Positions 12,764 to 24,968 of a stretch of DNA of 64,000 nucleotides are shown here, piece after piece. Below the pieces are notes generated by a model. The model ran no database searches. It was not told the DNA's origin and saw only the letters and a program-made list of their open reading frames with translations. How positions within the stretch are numbered: position 1 is the first letter of the stretch; every line of letters begins with the position of its first letter. The stretch spans positions 1,178,001-1,242,000 of the forward strand of contig JAILWY010000028.1 in assembly GCA_022113835.1 (NCBI GenBank), given 5' to 3'. A program made the translations under genes and the position numbers. The stretch comes from Atopsyche davidsoni. Lineage: Eukaryota > Arthropoda > Insecta > Trichoptera > Hydrobiosidae.

Positions 12764-15700
12764 TGTAACAATTTGCATTAGTTTCACCCAGAAAATTTTT
12801 TTTTGTATAGAAAGTATAATACGTAAATTATTATTTTATCGTTTTGACCTTGAATTTTGGTTGAAGCGCCCGAGCTGTCCAGAAGTTGCGCGCGCAGCTC
12901 GAGCGCGGGTCCGAGCCGAGGAGACGCGAGCGCCGGTGACGTCACGCGTTGCCCCTCGTCCCGCGCATTCCCGCAGATATCGATTTTTACAAATCAGCAG
13001 GACCAGTGACGTCACGCAGAACTTCGCGCCTCTCGCTTGGAATTTGCTTAGCGACAGAGTGACAGTTTTAGGAGATCGGCGCGAGATGGCGACGCGGAGT
13101 AACGGAGAATTTCAAAAATTAGGATCCGATGACCGGACGTCCGGGTTAAGAATTAAGTAGGCCACGGGGTCCACAGAGAAATTTTGCGTTAATTACGAGC
13201 AAGCCGGGAGGCCATAGAGAGAGGAGAGGGACGCGGAAGGATTAAGATGTAGATTTTCGATTGCGGGTTTTAGTTGTTAAAAAAATGGGTTTTATTTGAA
13301 TTTTTAACCAAATATAGAATCTGTGTTGTGTTACGCCAAGAAGGACCGTTTGATCAACGAGATTTCGCCGGAGGGATAAAGCTTTGTCATATTTCTTTTA
13401 TTTAAATTACGTTATCGGGATGGACCCGTTCCATCATCCAGGCGGCCATTATTGTATTAATTGCAGAGCGTCTTCCCAGATTGGAATCATTGAGATTCGG
13501 AGTAAATAGTCTTATGTTATTAGAAGGTTCGATCCCTAATAATGCAGAGATAATTATTCTGTTGTTTTATCGCAACCGCGTGAGTTTTAAAATATTTAGA
13601 AATATTATTAGCGAAGCTAATTAGATTCTGGAATGAATTAATATTTTTTCTGTACGTTTGCGTTTCGGTAATTTTAATTCTATGGTTAAACATCGTATAT
13701 GATATGTCGTGAATTTAGGGAATATTAAAACGGATTAATTTACGGTTTTTTTTATGTATTTAAGACAGAAGTCGGAGATATTTGTTTGAGATTTATTCGG
13801 GTTCGATCCCCGATATTTCGGATGAATTGTTTTCCGATTTTAGTTGTTTTAAGGTAGTGTTTGGTATTGTATGGTTGTTTTACAGAGCGTTTTCAAATAG
13901 TGTTAAGTTAAACGGAATTTAATTGAAATTGGTTATAATTAATATAATTATTTGAGTGTCTCTACGGTAACTCGGAGGTTGCCATCTTTGAGTTCGTAAG
14001 CGCGCGCTGTTCGGAAAATTCTGTATTGTGAGTTAAAAAGAGTAGCATTTGAGGATAGGCTTTACGCCAACGTCAGCTTGCTTAGGCGGCGAGGTCGCTG
14101 TCATTGTGGTGCGTCAAGCGAAACAGCTGTGAGTGCGCGGCCATGTTGGATTTTATATGTTTACAAATAGCTGCCAGAGAGCTGTCAAGTTTGGTTATGT
14201 GTACAAATCGATTATCGATTTTGAAATTACGAGTGGTTGTTTTAAAGCGTGAATATTTTGTGCATCATATTCTTCTATAGGACGTAATATATTGACGGAC
14301 GCGTCGATAAGCGGTATTAATGAAACGGTATATTAGGATATCGGCGTGAGGAGGATATTTGGTTGGTTTTACAGGAAATATAAGTTGAACTTATATTATT
14401 TATGGTTGGGTTTTAATTATTTAGAACGTGTTTAGAGAGTCATTGGAGATATATTATATATTTTGGTGGATATTTTAAATTCTATATAGATAAATTATAT
14501 GATTTACTTGGTCAAGCGTTGGTATATCAGATAGCTTAAATAAGAGTCATAGTGGTTTAGTAGGGAATAGTATCGAATCGATTGGACCTTTTATTGCAGT
14601 GCCAGCAGTTCCAGCGGGGGAGTAATTAGTAAATAACTTAGTTATAAGGTATTAGAGTGTGTAGCTTGTCCGCCCTCTCGTAGATAGTGTAGTTTAGTAC
14701 CTGGTATTACTAGGGAGGTTGTATTTTGCTCTAAATAAGCCCTGCTTTTAGGCGCTAATTGATTTAGTTGCGTACCTGGTTTCGGATGATTGGTTCATCT
14801 CCTATTGGTTAGCGCGTTTACTACTGAGACAGAATTTGGTCCACTATCTCGATCCCTATTCAGGGGGACGTCACTCCGATTACGAGTGGAAGAAGGCATT
14901 GAAGTAGTGGTCTAGGTTTGACAAGAATTCTGTGGGTGCAGTAAATTTTGACACTGCTTTGATCCAATTTCGGAAATCTTGAACGTTTCTGTGTCACCAT
15001 ACCAAATTATAGTTACTAACAGTAGGAATTAGAACTGTAGACATAGAAAACGGAGGGAACTGAAGCGATTCAGAGAATACAGGAAGGGTCTTCGAGCTTT
15101 AAACGTAGCGTCAAGACATTAATTTAACGCAAGACAGGAGCTGTTTGCTGTAGGGTTAATTCCCTAGTTCCTGTATATGATTAAATTCATCAAAGACCTT
15201 TTGGTCCACCGTTCCAGAAAGCGACAACTGCTCTAAAGGCAAGTTCGCTCATCAATCGGGACACTGCTTCGCAGGCCGCACCTATTGACGTCTCTTCATA
15301 AATTCAACAGAACGAGAAAGTCGCTAATAACGACTATAAATTCTACGCATACCTGTATTCTATCGAATAGCATTTCAACTCTTCGATCGGATTTGTTTGA
15401 TTTTACTCAAGATAATATCCTGCTCGTCTTCAGTTAAATATTTGGACAAAAGGGTTCACCTTTCAGTCGGAGTTTGTACGCGAAAAATAGCTTCTTCGAT
15501 TTAGTTTGGTGCAGAAGGGATCGCAGGGGCTCTCTTGACAATCCAACCTTAAGTTGTTCTGTTCGGAGAGATTCCCTTGGGGAAGGCGACTTGTCAAATC
15601 CGTTGATAGTCAGGTGGCGATCATCGTAGGTAGGGGGGGGGGGCGGTCTGTTACCGAACCTTCCCATCTACTTTAACCTCACGGGATTGTAAAAATAAAC

Positions 15701-15958
15701 TTCAAAACAAACAAGTCCGAAAAACTTAAAATTAAGGTTTATATTTTAAGAGTAGTCATAGAAGTCATTAACATTGGGTTAGGTCAGTTTAGACGTGACC
15801 TTCAAGGGAGTCAGTATTATTACTATTGTACGTTTAAGACGGTTAGTTATTAAGTTACGTTAGAGTCCGAGTCATTTCTAGCTTAAATAGAAATCGATAA
15901 AGATTCGGTGCGTCTCTTTCCTCTTAGATTTAAGGTCTAAAAGGTCGGGAACGTCACA
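12764..15958. mobile_element. 3,195-bp insertion inside the LTR, TG...CA ends, ATAT target duplication
   Basis: Comparison with the intact left LTR gives both edges exactly. The insert begins TGTAACAATTTGCATT and ends AACGTCACA, flanked by ATAT at 12760-12763 and again at 15959-15962. TG...CA ends with a 4-bp duplication are the mark of an LTR element handled by a retroviral-type integrase. I found no terminal direct repeats, no primer site and no polymerase or integrase motifs, so it may be one very long solo LTR or a large non-coding derivative. GC content is clearly higher than in the flanks at 12880-13140. Two perfect TGACGTCA palindromes lie at 12937-12944 and 13007-13014. A G10-type run sits at about 15632. 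The largest minus-strand frame (15434-15667, starting near that run) shows no family I know. Confidence 0.8.
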
Positions 15959-16035
15959 ATATGTTAAAATAAAAATCTCTACGATTGCAGAACAACGCTA
16001 TTGTTTTTGTCGGATCCACGGTTCATAGTATTATA
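15959..16035 (+). repeat. Right LTR, second part
   Basis: After the ATAT duplication the sequence resumes as TGTTAAAATAAAAATCTC and follows 11031-11104 of the left LTR. It runs into (TA)n at 16034-16052. Confidence 0.88.
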
Positions 16036-16407
16036 TATATATATATATATATTTGTATATTCTAATCTCAAAAAGACAATTTTATAGGCCCGAATTTGGT
16101 GCCATGACTTGCAACGCTGCTCATTTCAATTGAATGATATTTTTCGAAAGAGTATCCACACTCATGAAGGCTTAGAGATTTAAAATAAGCTCTTTCCTAA
16201 TCTTACTTAATTCCTCGAGAGAATATCAAGGTGCCACTTGCAACCTCCTACCTCAGGATCTGGTTGCGAGCGGAGGTATTGTGAGCATTACAATTGTTAA
16301 AAAGTATTCTTCAAATACGCCTGAATCAGTTCTGAAACTCCCCATAAAAGTTAGCATAAAGAAGATTAGGTATGTAATCGTTAATTTTTTTTCTAAGTGG
16401 CATCCAA

Positions 16408-19400
16408 ATGGCATGGCTGAAATGGTTGGTGGCCTTAGGATTGCTGCTAGCAGGGGCGGATGCCTACAAAGCCCTCGTGATCGGAGCCCTCGTCACCCGC
16501 AGTCACTCCATACTCGCAGAGTCTGCTGCCGATATACTCAAAGAAAAGGGTTTTGAGGCACCATAATTTTATATAATTCAACCAATATTTTATAGAATCT
16601 ATGACAGATAAATTATATTAATTTTAATTCTGTTGTAATTACAGGTAACGTTTATCTCATATTACTCTCCTGTAGATACTCACAAAAAGTACAGAACAGT
16701 GATTATACCAGAAATCCCCAAATCAGATGGTAAATAGGAAATATTTTTTTAACAATATGTTTTTATGCTCACATTGCATGTGATTCATAATGATTGCAAA
16801 CGTGAATCACATATCACATACCAATTCAACTCACTTTTTTATTAATGCATGTGTATTGAATAAGCAGGTGAAAGTTGTAGATCTTTTAAATATGTTTTCT
16901 GGCACATTATTCTTGTCAGCCATGTAAAATTGTCTTGTAAGAAAATCAGTTTTTTCAATGAATTTGACAAAAAAAAAGACTCCTAAATGCTTAGGGTTCT
17001 TGGACCGTGAGTTTTTATGATCTCCGGAAACTCACTCAGGAAAACACATATTTCTCATATTAAAAGTAAATTTATGCAAAATAAAATAATTTCTTGGGTA
17101 GAAAAAGGAATGTATCTATCTTTGAGAATTTAATTTTTTTTGATTAGTACAGTAGTTTTCTCGCAAAATAAATATGGATTATGGAGAGAGGAAATACACT
17201 CAATTGTATGTATATTAGTAAACTTTTTCTACCAACTGTTCAGTCTTACTTATTCATTTATTTAAATTATTACTTATTGGGAACTCATAATGAACGTTCC
17301 AACAAGTAAATGATTTATTAATCAATTATAAATTGCACATTCAAGTACTTATTTCACACAAATCGAAAACTTTTTTTTACAGGCTTTAGAAAGTTTTCCC
17401 TGAAAAAGGTCAACCCGGGAATCTTGGAGCTGATGAAAACTATCAGGGGCTTCATTCCCTTCTACTTATCTAAGATCTTCGAAAACTCCGAAGCCAAGAA
17501 GATCCTCGAAGGAAAAGATGAAAAATTTGACATTGTCATTATTACGCACTTCGATAACGAATTTCTTGTTGGGTAAAGATTGTTTATCACCGTTTAGTAT
17601 GAATACCGTTTGCATAAAACATAAACGCTTTTAGAAGAAAAGTGCAAATCCATTCTATATTCAGTAATTGCCGATATATGTCCACATTTTTAAAGTTTAT
17701 AAAAATCTAGACTGTGGTGGACATAACCCTACACCTGAGTTTCAAAAGACAAATTTATGTGAACTGTGATTACCAAATTGATAAATACACCATATATTAT
17801 ATATGGCATAAAACATTTTTTTACTTGTAAAACTAAGTGTTTAAATTCAGTATAACGATTTCTGGCTACATATGTCTTATTTGTAAATTGAAGATTGTTG
17901 AATTAAAAAAATGTTTTAAAATAATGAAAATGCAAAAGCAACGCTTTTTCTAATAAGATGAATTTTTTTGCAAAGGTTGGGGGAACGATTCAACTGCCCT
18001 GTGGTATTACTGGCGACACTAGGTATGACCCCTTTTTTGGCTGATATATCGGGGAATCCCCAGACCACCGCAACCTACCCTATCTTCTTACTGCCATTTA
18101 CAGTAAACATGAACCTTCTGCAGCGAGCTGCCAACACGGTCACTGCTGCCGTAATGGTCATCTTGGGCAGGTAATCAAAGTCCCAGTACTTGTAAATTGC
18201 ATATTCCTATATTATAAAAACTCAGTTGTTCAATGTTCCAACGCTTAGACATTAAATAATCAAACACAATGGCTTCTAAAATCTGCAAACGTCCAGAAAA
18301 TAATATTTATGAAATTTACAAAACGTAAATTGCTCTATATGGATTCAAATGTGATTCACCACAATAACTTTTTAAACTGATATAAGATAAATTTATAAAA
18401 CTAAAATACAAAATTTACTGTCTATCAATTGTTAATCAATGATTGGTAAAATGATCTTTTGTGAGTTTTTTGTACTGGAATAATCTTGCAAGGGATTGTT
18501 TGAAATTCTCAGATTAATGCAATGGCCGAAGCAGCAGCTCTATTATGAAAAATTGTTCCCCGAGGAGGCTGCCCGAGTGCCCTTGGAGGAAGCTATGCAG
18601 CGCGTGGCCCTCGTGCTCACCAACACGCATCCCTCCATCTCCACGGCAAGGCCCCTATTACCCTCTACTGTAGAAGTTGGCGGTTTCCACGTCACTCGCC
18701 ATGACCCCCTGCCGCAGGTATTGCTCCCTGTCGATTCTTGGTTATAATATAAGTTAAGTTACACTACAATTTAGTTAACCGCATTATTCAAAATATTTTC
18801 ACGTGTCGTAGATTTTATGATTTTTTACAAATTTATGTAGTTAAAAATATACTCAATATGTACATATCGGTAAATTAATACTGCCAACTTTCGACAATCT
18901 TCAGTCATACACATTTATTTATTTCAATTAGAGCTTATTGGTGATGTTGGTAAAGAATAAATTGTATATTGGTTAATTTTTTCTGAAAAACTTTCTTTCT
19001 GAAAAAGAGCAACCTTGGGGACTTGGAGTTGAAAAACAGTGGGGGCTTCATTTCATTCCACCCAATAAATATTAAATTTGACCACTCCATACATTCAGGA
19101 CTTGCTGAGCATTTTGGATGCTGCGCGCGGAGGAGTGGTGTACTTCAGCATGGGCAGCGTGCTGCAGAGCCGTGACATGTCCCAAGAAATGCAGCGTGTC
19201 CTGCTGAGGGTGCTCGGAGCTCTGCCTTTCACGGTGCTGTGGAAACTCGAGGAACAACCACCAGATTTGCCATCCAACATCATAATCAGGAAATGGATGC
19301 CCCAGACTGCCATACTGGGTAAACACTAATAATTAGAAAAATATTGCATCTATAACTTCTGAATGTTGATGTGATTATTGCAGAATCAAAATATGTTTGT

Positions 19401-20310
19401 TGGTAATCGATAACCTCAGGAAACAATGAGAATTTTTTTTTTAAATTGATTGCATTATATTATTGATTGCATTGCATAAGATTGATTGCTAGCATCAGCT
19501 ATTGATTTAATAAATTTGCAACTATTGTATCATATATTTTTTAGTGTTAATTATTAAAAACAATTACTTGATTTATTTACTAGCTCATAAAAACGTGCGG
19601 CTGTTCATCACACACGCTGGTTTGCAGAGCTTGACGGAGGCTGCTCATTACGGTGTTCCACTGCTGGCCATCCCTATCTTCGGAGACCAGAACTACAACG
19701 CCCTGGCTGTGGCTGACCGAGGGCATGGCCTCACCATGGCCTACACCAACCTTACAGAGATCTCGCTTGCCTGGGCTCTTGGGGAGTTGCTGAACACCGA
19801 CAGCTCAGGCACCAACAAGTAAGACATTTTTTTTTAGATTTTCTTCAATTCTGGATTCAATATGTATATTTCCTATTTATAAGCTTAGAAAGCGAGAGGG
19901 TATTTATCTATCTATTTACCTAGGAAGTAGATTTAATATTAATGATTATTTAAAAATCATTAAAGCCTTGTATTTAAAAACTCACAATTAGCAGCAAACT
20001 AATAAAATTACTAATAGCAACATTCAAACCTTTCAGATATTATAAAAAGGCAAAGATTATCCAGGCATTGTACCACGATCGCCCCATATCTCCGCGTGAC
20101 TTACTGGCATACCACGTGGAACATGTTATAAGAACTCGTGGTGCGGCACACCTGTGGCCTCCGAGACTGTCCCTCGCCCAGCAACTTCTGCTAGACATTT
20201 TACTGCTGATACTCATCGTTTTGTCAGCCTGTATACTTCTGATCATAATGACGAGTAAACTCCTTTGCAGGAAGAAATGCTCTGATGATGCTATAAAGAA
20301 AAATAGTTAG
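16408..20310 (+). CDS. UDP-glycosyltransferase (UGT), eight exons
   Basis: ER membrane enzyme that transfers sugar from a UDP-sugar to small lipophilic compounds; in insects it serves detoxification, pigments and similar roles. Exons: 16408-16557, 16645-16729, 17383-17572, 17976-18170, 18513-18717, 19099-19318, 19584-19818, 20037-20310. They total 1,554 nt, or 517 aa, the normal family length. Signal peptide about residues 1-19 (LVALGLLLAGADA). Catalytic His is probably H33 (TRSHS). The donor-sugar signature lies at about 356-384 (FITHAGLQSLTEA...GVPLLAIPIFGDQ), with D383 and Q384; the usual HGG is HAG here. One membrane helix at about 477-498 is followed by a short basic cytosolic tail ending KKNS, a dilysine ER-retrieval form. 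The exon 1 donor is odd: GAG/GCACCA, a poor GC site. All other sites are GT-AG. Confidence 0.92.
18992..19072 (+). pseudogene. Relic copy of UGT exon 3 inside intron 5
   Basis: The text TCTGAAAAAGAGCAACCTTG followed by GGACTTGGAGTTGAAAA and GGGGGCTTCATTTCATTCCA matches exon 3 at 17397-17465 (CCTGAAAAAGGTCAACCCGG, ATCTTGGAGCTGATGAAAA, AGGGGCTTCATTCCCTTCTA). It ends 26 bp before exon 6. It lacks the second half of exon 3 and is not bounded by splice sites. It looks like a fossil of a once-duplicated UGT unit or a local exon duplication. Confidence 0.8.
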
Positions 20311-20586
20311 CCTCATCTCACATCTGATGGTACAATGAAGTTAAATAATTGTTTCCAAAAGTGCCGCCGTTTTCTAAGATTATGCCAGCTTAGCAAATGA
20401 CTTCAAAGTAAATATTCAATCCAACACGTATTTACTAATTCACTGCATGATAAGTACAATTTAAATACACGGAACAAAATTAAATAAATAAAAACGAAAT
20501 CAATATATTTTTTTAATATCTCTCTATAGATTTTCAACAGAACTAATATCGGGTTAGGAGACTGCGCTGGATTTTTGCAGCGCTTC
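20311..20586. other. Convergent 3' ends of the UGT and phosphate-carrier genes
   Basis: Only 276 bp separate the two stop codons. AATAAATAAA near 20483 can serve as the poly(A) signal of the plus-strand UGT. The 3' ends may overlap. Confidence 0.6.
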
Positions 20587-23500
20587 CTAGTCAGCCTCTA
20601 GGCGCTTCTTCATGGACTTTGGCATTTCAGGAGGCGGAGGACGAGGAATACGCAGCGAGACCTACCAACAAACAGATCTTTATTCATCATGATTTGATTG
20701 CAATAGACCGCAGGTTCACTACATGCTGTCAATTTCTTTCGTTTCAACACCGACAAGGATTGAATTAAAATTAATCAGACATGCACATATGCAATCGTTT
20801 GCCCCATACAACAGTTTATAGTTGAAATTTTTTTAGGCTTGCTCACATCAGCTGCTTTACACTTAGCCTTTATCAACTGACTGTCACAATATAAACAATT
20901 GCTGATGAATTATAAGATCGAATCATTATTTTCATTGGAAAATATGACCTGATAGATCAGCCTACCTTGACAGCGTCATAAATGAACCACTGCAGAGCGG
21001 TGAGAGTGCCGATCATCACGATCCTCGCCCCGAGGCCCTTCCAAACACCGGCAAACCCCAGATTCTTCAAGATCGAACCTGCTGTCGCCGAGCTGTCCTA
21101 ATGAACCCACAAAAACAAGCATTAGTATTCAGAACTCAGAGATTACAAAACCAGTGAATGAATCCAAATATTATAGATATATTCTTGAATGGTTTTCAGG
21201 GTGTAATGCTGCGTAGTAGTTTGTGTCTTCCGACGTTTTAGTCTCAGTACTGGGAGTATCTTCATAGATTTTTCTAATAACAACTGCTGCCAAAACTTAT
21301 GAACATCTTTTCGTGAACTTAAGCTACATTTTCAAATACAAATGAAACTCAAAAACAAAGTCTTGATTCCAGAAGTTGTTCAGTTTTTCCTCAGCAGTAT
21401 GCTGAGTCATTACTGTTAATGAATCTTTTAGAATGTGGAAAGGCACTGCTTATCATGACTGAAGTTAACCGAGATAAAAAAAAATTTTACTTGGTTCAGT
21501 TTGGACACAACAGTATCGGCGGGATGTGACACCACGGCGCAGAACACGCCGGCAATGTAGCCCGCTGCAAACGTCACCACTAGCTGCTCTCCCTTGGAGC
21601 ACTCAGCACGCGGCTTGGGCACCACGTACCTGCAAACGAACACCTAGCTCATTACCAAGAAAAATCATTGATATCTTTTATTTATCGAAACATAGGGGAT
21701 TGGAATCTATATTCCATAGCTACGCAAATTGATATTGGTGTTAGCCAATTATGGCAATACAGGCGCATCTCAATAAGCAACTTCTCAAATGTCTGCATGG
21801 ATGGAAGCCATCAATTAGTGCTCACTTGTAGATGGCTTCCACTGTTTTCTCGAAGCAGGCAAACTTCATCATGGTGTATGGAATCTGACGCAGCCACAGA
21901 GGCACTATTCCCTTGTAAAAGCCTGACACTCCTTCGGCGGCGATCTTGGGGAAGGCCTCGCGGAGATTGTTGGCAAACCCGGGCATTGTCTGAATTCGGA
22001 CCTGCAATCCATAATCAACAAAACAATTCAAAACTGCTCTTTTCAAATCACTACAGTGACATATCTGGATACAGAGATACGGCGATAAAAAAAATTTAAT
22101 CAAGAATCTAAAGGAACAAACCAACCTAGTAAAAAAACCATCACATATTGCAGAAGGTACAATGTCACGGATCATACCTTGACAGCTTCCATGGGACACA
22201 GAGCGATATCTGCAAAGAACTCGGCTGAAGCAGAGGCAGCGAGGTACACAAACGTGCGATACGTGTAGGCCGTCTCTTCTGACAGCATGGCGGAGTACTT
22301 TATCTTGAACAGCTCGTACAGACCAAACTTGAACATGCCCTAAAATCAATAAAAACATTTTCAGAAACTTGTTTTGCACAAACAAAACATAAACATGTTC
22401 TCAAATCAACGAGAACATAAACGTTGACTATACAAATTATTTATTTTAAAAAACAATAGTTAAAGTTACCCAGAAAACTTATTAAATTAATTATTAATTA
22501 ACTTATTATTTTATTAAAATCATGGTCCATATATTACTGATCTGAAAACAACCTGACCACATCTCATGACTTATTTTGTGCAGATATGCATGAACTTGGT
22601 TAATTTTATGCAGACTGTGCTTAGACACTCCGTAGAATCAATTCCATTGCCTCCGCGAATGCTAAAAACTAGCAGCATGCAGTAGATGAAAGCCAGGCAT
22701 GCTGACATTATCACCTTGAGACATTACTAGATTTCTCATCCACTGCAGGCTGAGGGACCACTGCTATTGATTGTGTATGGCATAGGCTCCCAACCTTTTA
22801 TTGACCACTGCCCCCTTCACAAGAAAAAAAAATCCTAATGCCCCCATTGACATAACAGTTATAATTATACCAATTTTTTTTCCATATAAAAATAGCATAG
22901 AGGTATTTCATAACGCCCCCATTTTCCCTAGGACCCGCCACCACCCCCTTGGAAAGCTCCAGCGCCCACTGGGGGGCGGTACCGCCCCCGTTGGGAACCT
23001 ATGGTGTATGGTATCAGAATCCCAGACTCAGAATTTCGAAATGCCTTCCTGTTGTCATGTTGTAGGTCATAAATTTCTGGAAAAGACTGGAAAACTTGAG
23101 CAGTTAACATCAACCTCGGCTAATGACTGTGACAATGCTACAGAGTGTCAAGTTACATTTGTGCCAAAAAATAAAATATTATATTATATTGTATATATAT
23201 AATATTCGGTATACATATTGGGTATAATATTGGATATTATTTAATTTTCTTTTTGAAAAATCGAAGGAAAAAGGGACATTGGATGGAGGAATTTGTCCCA
23301 GTGGCTGGAGATCAGAAGTACGACCGAATTAGTGAAACTGACCCAAGATAGAAACATGTTCAATGAAATGGTCACCAACCTCATATGAGAAGAGGCACCA
23401 GAAGAAGAAGAAGATAATCATATTTTAGGGTAGGGCTTACATGGAGTGTGTACCTGCTAAAAATTCAATTTTAATACAATTTTTTTTCCTTCTATTGTAT

Positions 23501-24968
23501 TTCTCCAAGGTTGAGTTTTATAAAAGTGTCTACAGACCTGCGCAGAATATCCCAAGAGAGTGGGCATCCAACCTTTAGCCAAGCCCCTCATACCCTCTTC
23601 CTTCAGAGTGACACGGAAGCCGTTCGCCACGTTCTTGTATTTATTGGCGTCCACCTGTAGGCGGCACTTGACCAGGTCCAGAGGCACCATCAGCGTGTGT
23701 GTGAGACCTGCCCATTAACAGATGTAATAAAAAAAAAATTGATCATAAGTTCAGCTACTATGGAAGTCTTAAACCAAAGTCAGGCTTATCGAAAAATTTT
23801 GAGACCGGTGTCCTGAGATGAATGAAGTCGAGGACTTAAAACCCTCAGGTTGTTGTTTGAAGAACTTTTCACACAGTTGTTGTCAACACAAAGTTGTAGT
23901 GTTACAGCGTCACAGGTATGACCATTGATCTCTTTCAAGAAACAAGGCAACCGGCCTCTTAGGTCTACAAAAATCCTTAAAAAGGCGCTTGTGGACCATA
24001 GAGCGAAAAGCGGTACCCTAGTAAAGAGCTCTATCAGAAGCTTTCGTAAATTTTGTTTGAATTTAAGAGTGCACTAGCTTACAATTTGAAAGGGGGTGTA
24101 CTTATTGTTATAAATCCTCTCAAGAATTTAGCTAATGGCTTCCAAATGATAGGTTAGATCTTGTCGTGGGGATAAGAGGCCACTCCAGCACAGTAATAAA
24201 ATATTCAAAATGCAGGTGACAAACAACATCCTCTAGTTCAGAGTATGTTGCAAGTAGTGGTGACTTACCGCATGATAGGATGCCACCTAAGCCACACAAC
24301 AGAATGTACTTGTTGGAGCCAAACTCGCAGGAGTCTCCCAAAGGAGAAGCTGCTGCAGCCGCTGCTATCACTCGACCCTGCGAAAAAATTTGCGACACTA
24401 GTAAGTATACATTGTTTATTAAGTAAAACTAGGTACATTAGTTCCGCACTTGGATACAACAATTTAGATTTTGGCTTAGTTACTGTGCGAAAGTTAACAA
24501 ATTGGCTAAAACACCAAACTGTTTATATTCCACCTGACTCAATATTTTTTTCCATAGATTTTGTTTTACGAGTGAATAAATGACCTGAAAACATATTATG
24601 GATGAAAAATATGGACCTTTCAAATATTTAATAAATCCTAAATAAAATCATTATAAAATTAATAAGTACTGAGTCGTGTTATTTGTCCAATATTTTGGCT
24701 CTGGTAAATCCAAGAAAACGCCAAAACCTGTGAACAAAGCATAAGAATAGTTGCATGTGGCCTTGGAAAGAAAGATGCATGAGGAAACTACTTGAATTTA
24801 TGTCAGAAATAATGATGGCTTATAATGAGTACAGTTTGTTTTGAAGAAGCAGTTACTTACAGGCACGAGTGCATTGACGAGGGTTTCACGGCTCGACTCG
24901 CAGGCGGCTGTCGAAACCGGTCCCCGAAATGGGGAATTACGTCCTTTCTCCACTAGCAAAGAAAACAT
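20587..24968 (-). CDS. Mitochondrial phosphate carrier (SLC25A3 family), eight exons
   Basis: Inner-membrane carrier that brings phosphate into the matrix with a proton, for ATP synthesis. Exons in transcript order: 24968-24861, 24377-24269, 23707-23538, 22339-22178, 22001-21826, 21629-21491, 21097-20966, 20661-20587. They total 1,071 nt, or 356 aa, and all phases agree. The three carrier repeats show the signature in order: [16 protein letters not shown] and a third repeat with PADTVVSK, where the last basic residue is Lys. Other hallmarks: [46 protein letters not shown]. The N-terminus (about 50 residues, Arg and Ser present, few acids) is a cleavable-presequence type as in animal phosphate carriers. 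No second, alternatively spliced exon 3 was seen. Intron 3 carries a hAT-type MITE and an RT tail relic. Confidence 0.96.
22781..23003. mobile_element. hAT-type MITE with perfect 8-bp target duplication
   Basis: A 223-bp element in intron 3 of the phosphate-carrier gene. The ends are inverted: CATAGGCTCCCAACC on the left, and CATAGGTTCCCAAC when the right end is reverse-complemented. It is flanked by GTGTATGG at 22773-22780 and 23004-23011. An 8-bp duplication is typical of hAT transposition. The inside is rich in C runs (GCCCCC) and has no coding frame. Confidence 0.85.
23270..23415 (+). repeat. Tail relic of a non-LTR retrotransposon
   Basis: Contains GACCCAAGATAGAAACATGT and AATGAAATGGTCACCAACCT, then GAAGAAGAAGAAG. 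The read-through resembles the end of insect endonuclease-reverse transcriptases (QDRN.FNEMV). It is related to the relics at 55225 and, on the opposite strand, 58610. Confidence 0.5.

Larger units (their letters stand above)
10777..16035 (+). mobile_element. Short LTR retrotransposon (Ty3/gypsy type), 3' LTR split by a nested insertion
   Basis: Two direct repeats of about 327 bp bound a 1.4-kb inside. The left LTR is 10777-11103; the right LTR is 12509-12763 continued at 15959-16035. Both begin TGTAAAGCAATTATAATTG, which lies in a perfect palindrome (AAAGCAATTATAATTGCTTT). A purine tract (GGGAGGGGAG) sits just before the right LTR, as expected for plus-strand priming. The LTRs differ at only a few bases, for example GATCTCC against GAGCTCC. 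The exact 3' LTR edge is unclear: identity runs through TAGTATTATA before diverging, and no canonical CA end or primer-binding site is obvious there. Flanking DNA is (TA)n on both sides, which hides the target duplication. With a single 412-aa ORF and no integrase or full reverse transcriptase it must be non-autonomous. Confidence 0.85.

Noticed and set aside
12756..13160. 134-codon plus frame
   Set aside because: It starts in the LTR and runs into the nested insertion, so it spans two elements; the GC-rich part only looks coding.
13513..13812. Two tRNA T-arm-like words (GGTTCGATCCC)
   Set aside because: No A box or cloverleaf partner nearby, so no tRNA gene is claimed.
21526..22099. Plus-strand frames across the phosphate-carrier exons
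   Set aside because: Antisense shadows; the minus-strand exons have perfect phase and family motifs.
22801..23202. 133-codon plus frame
   Set aside because: It crosses the hAT MITE boundary; C-rich repeat sequence, not a gene.
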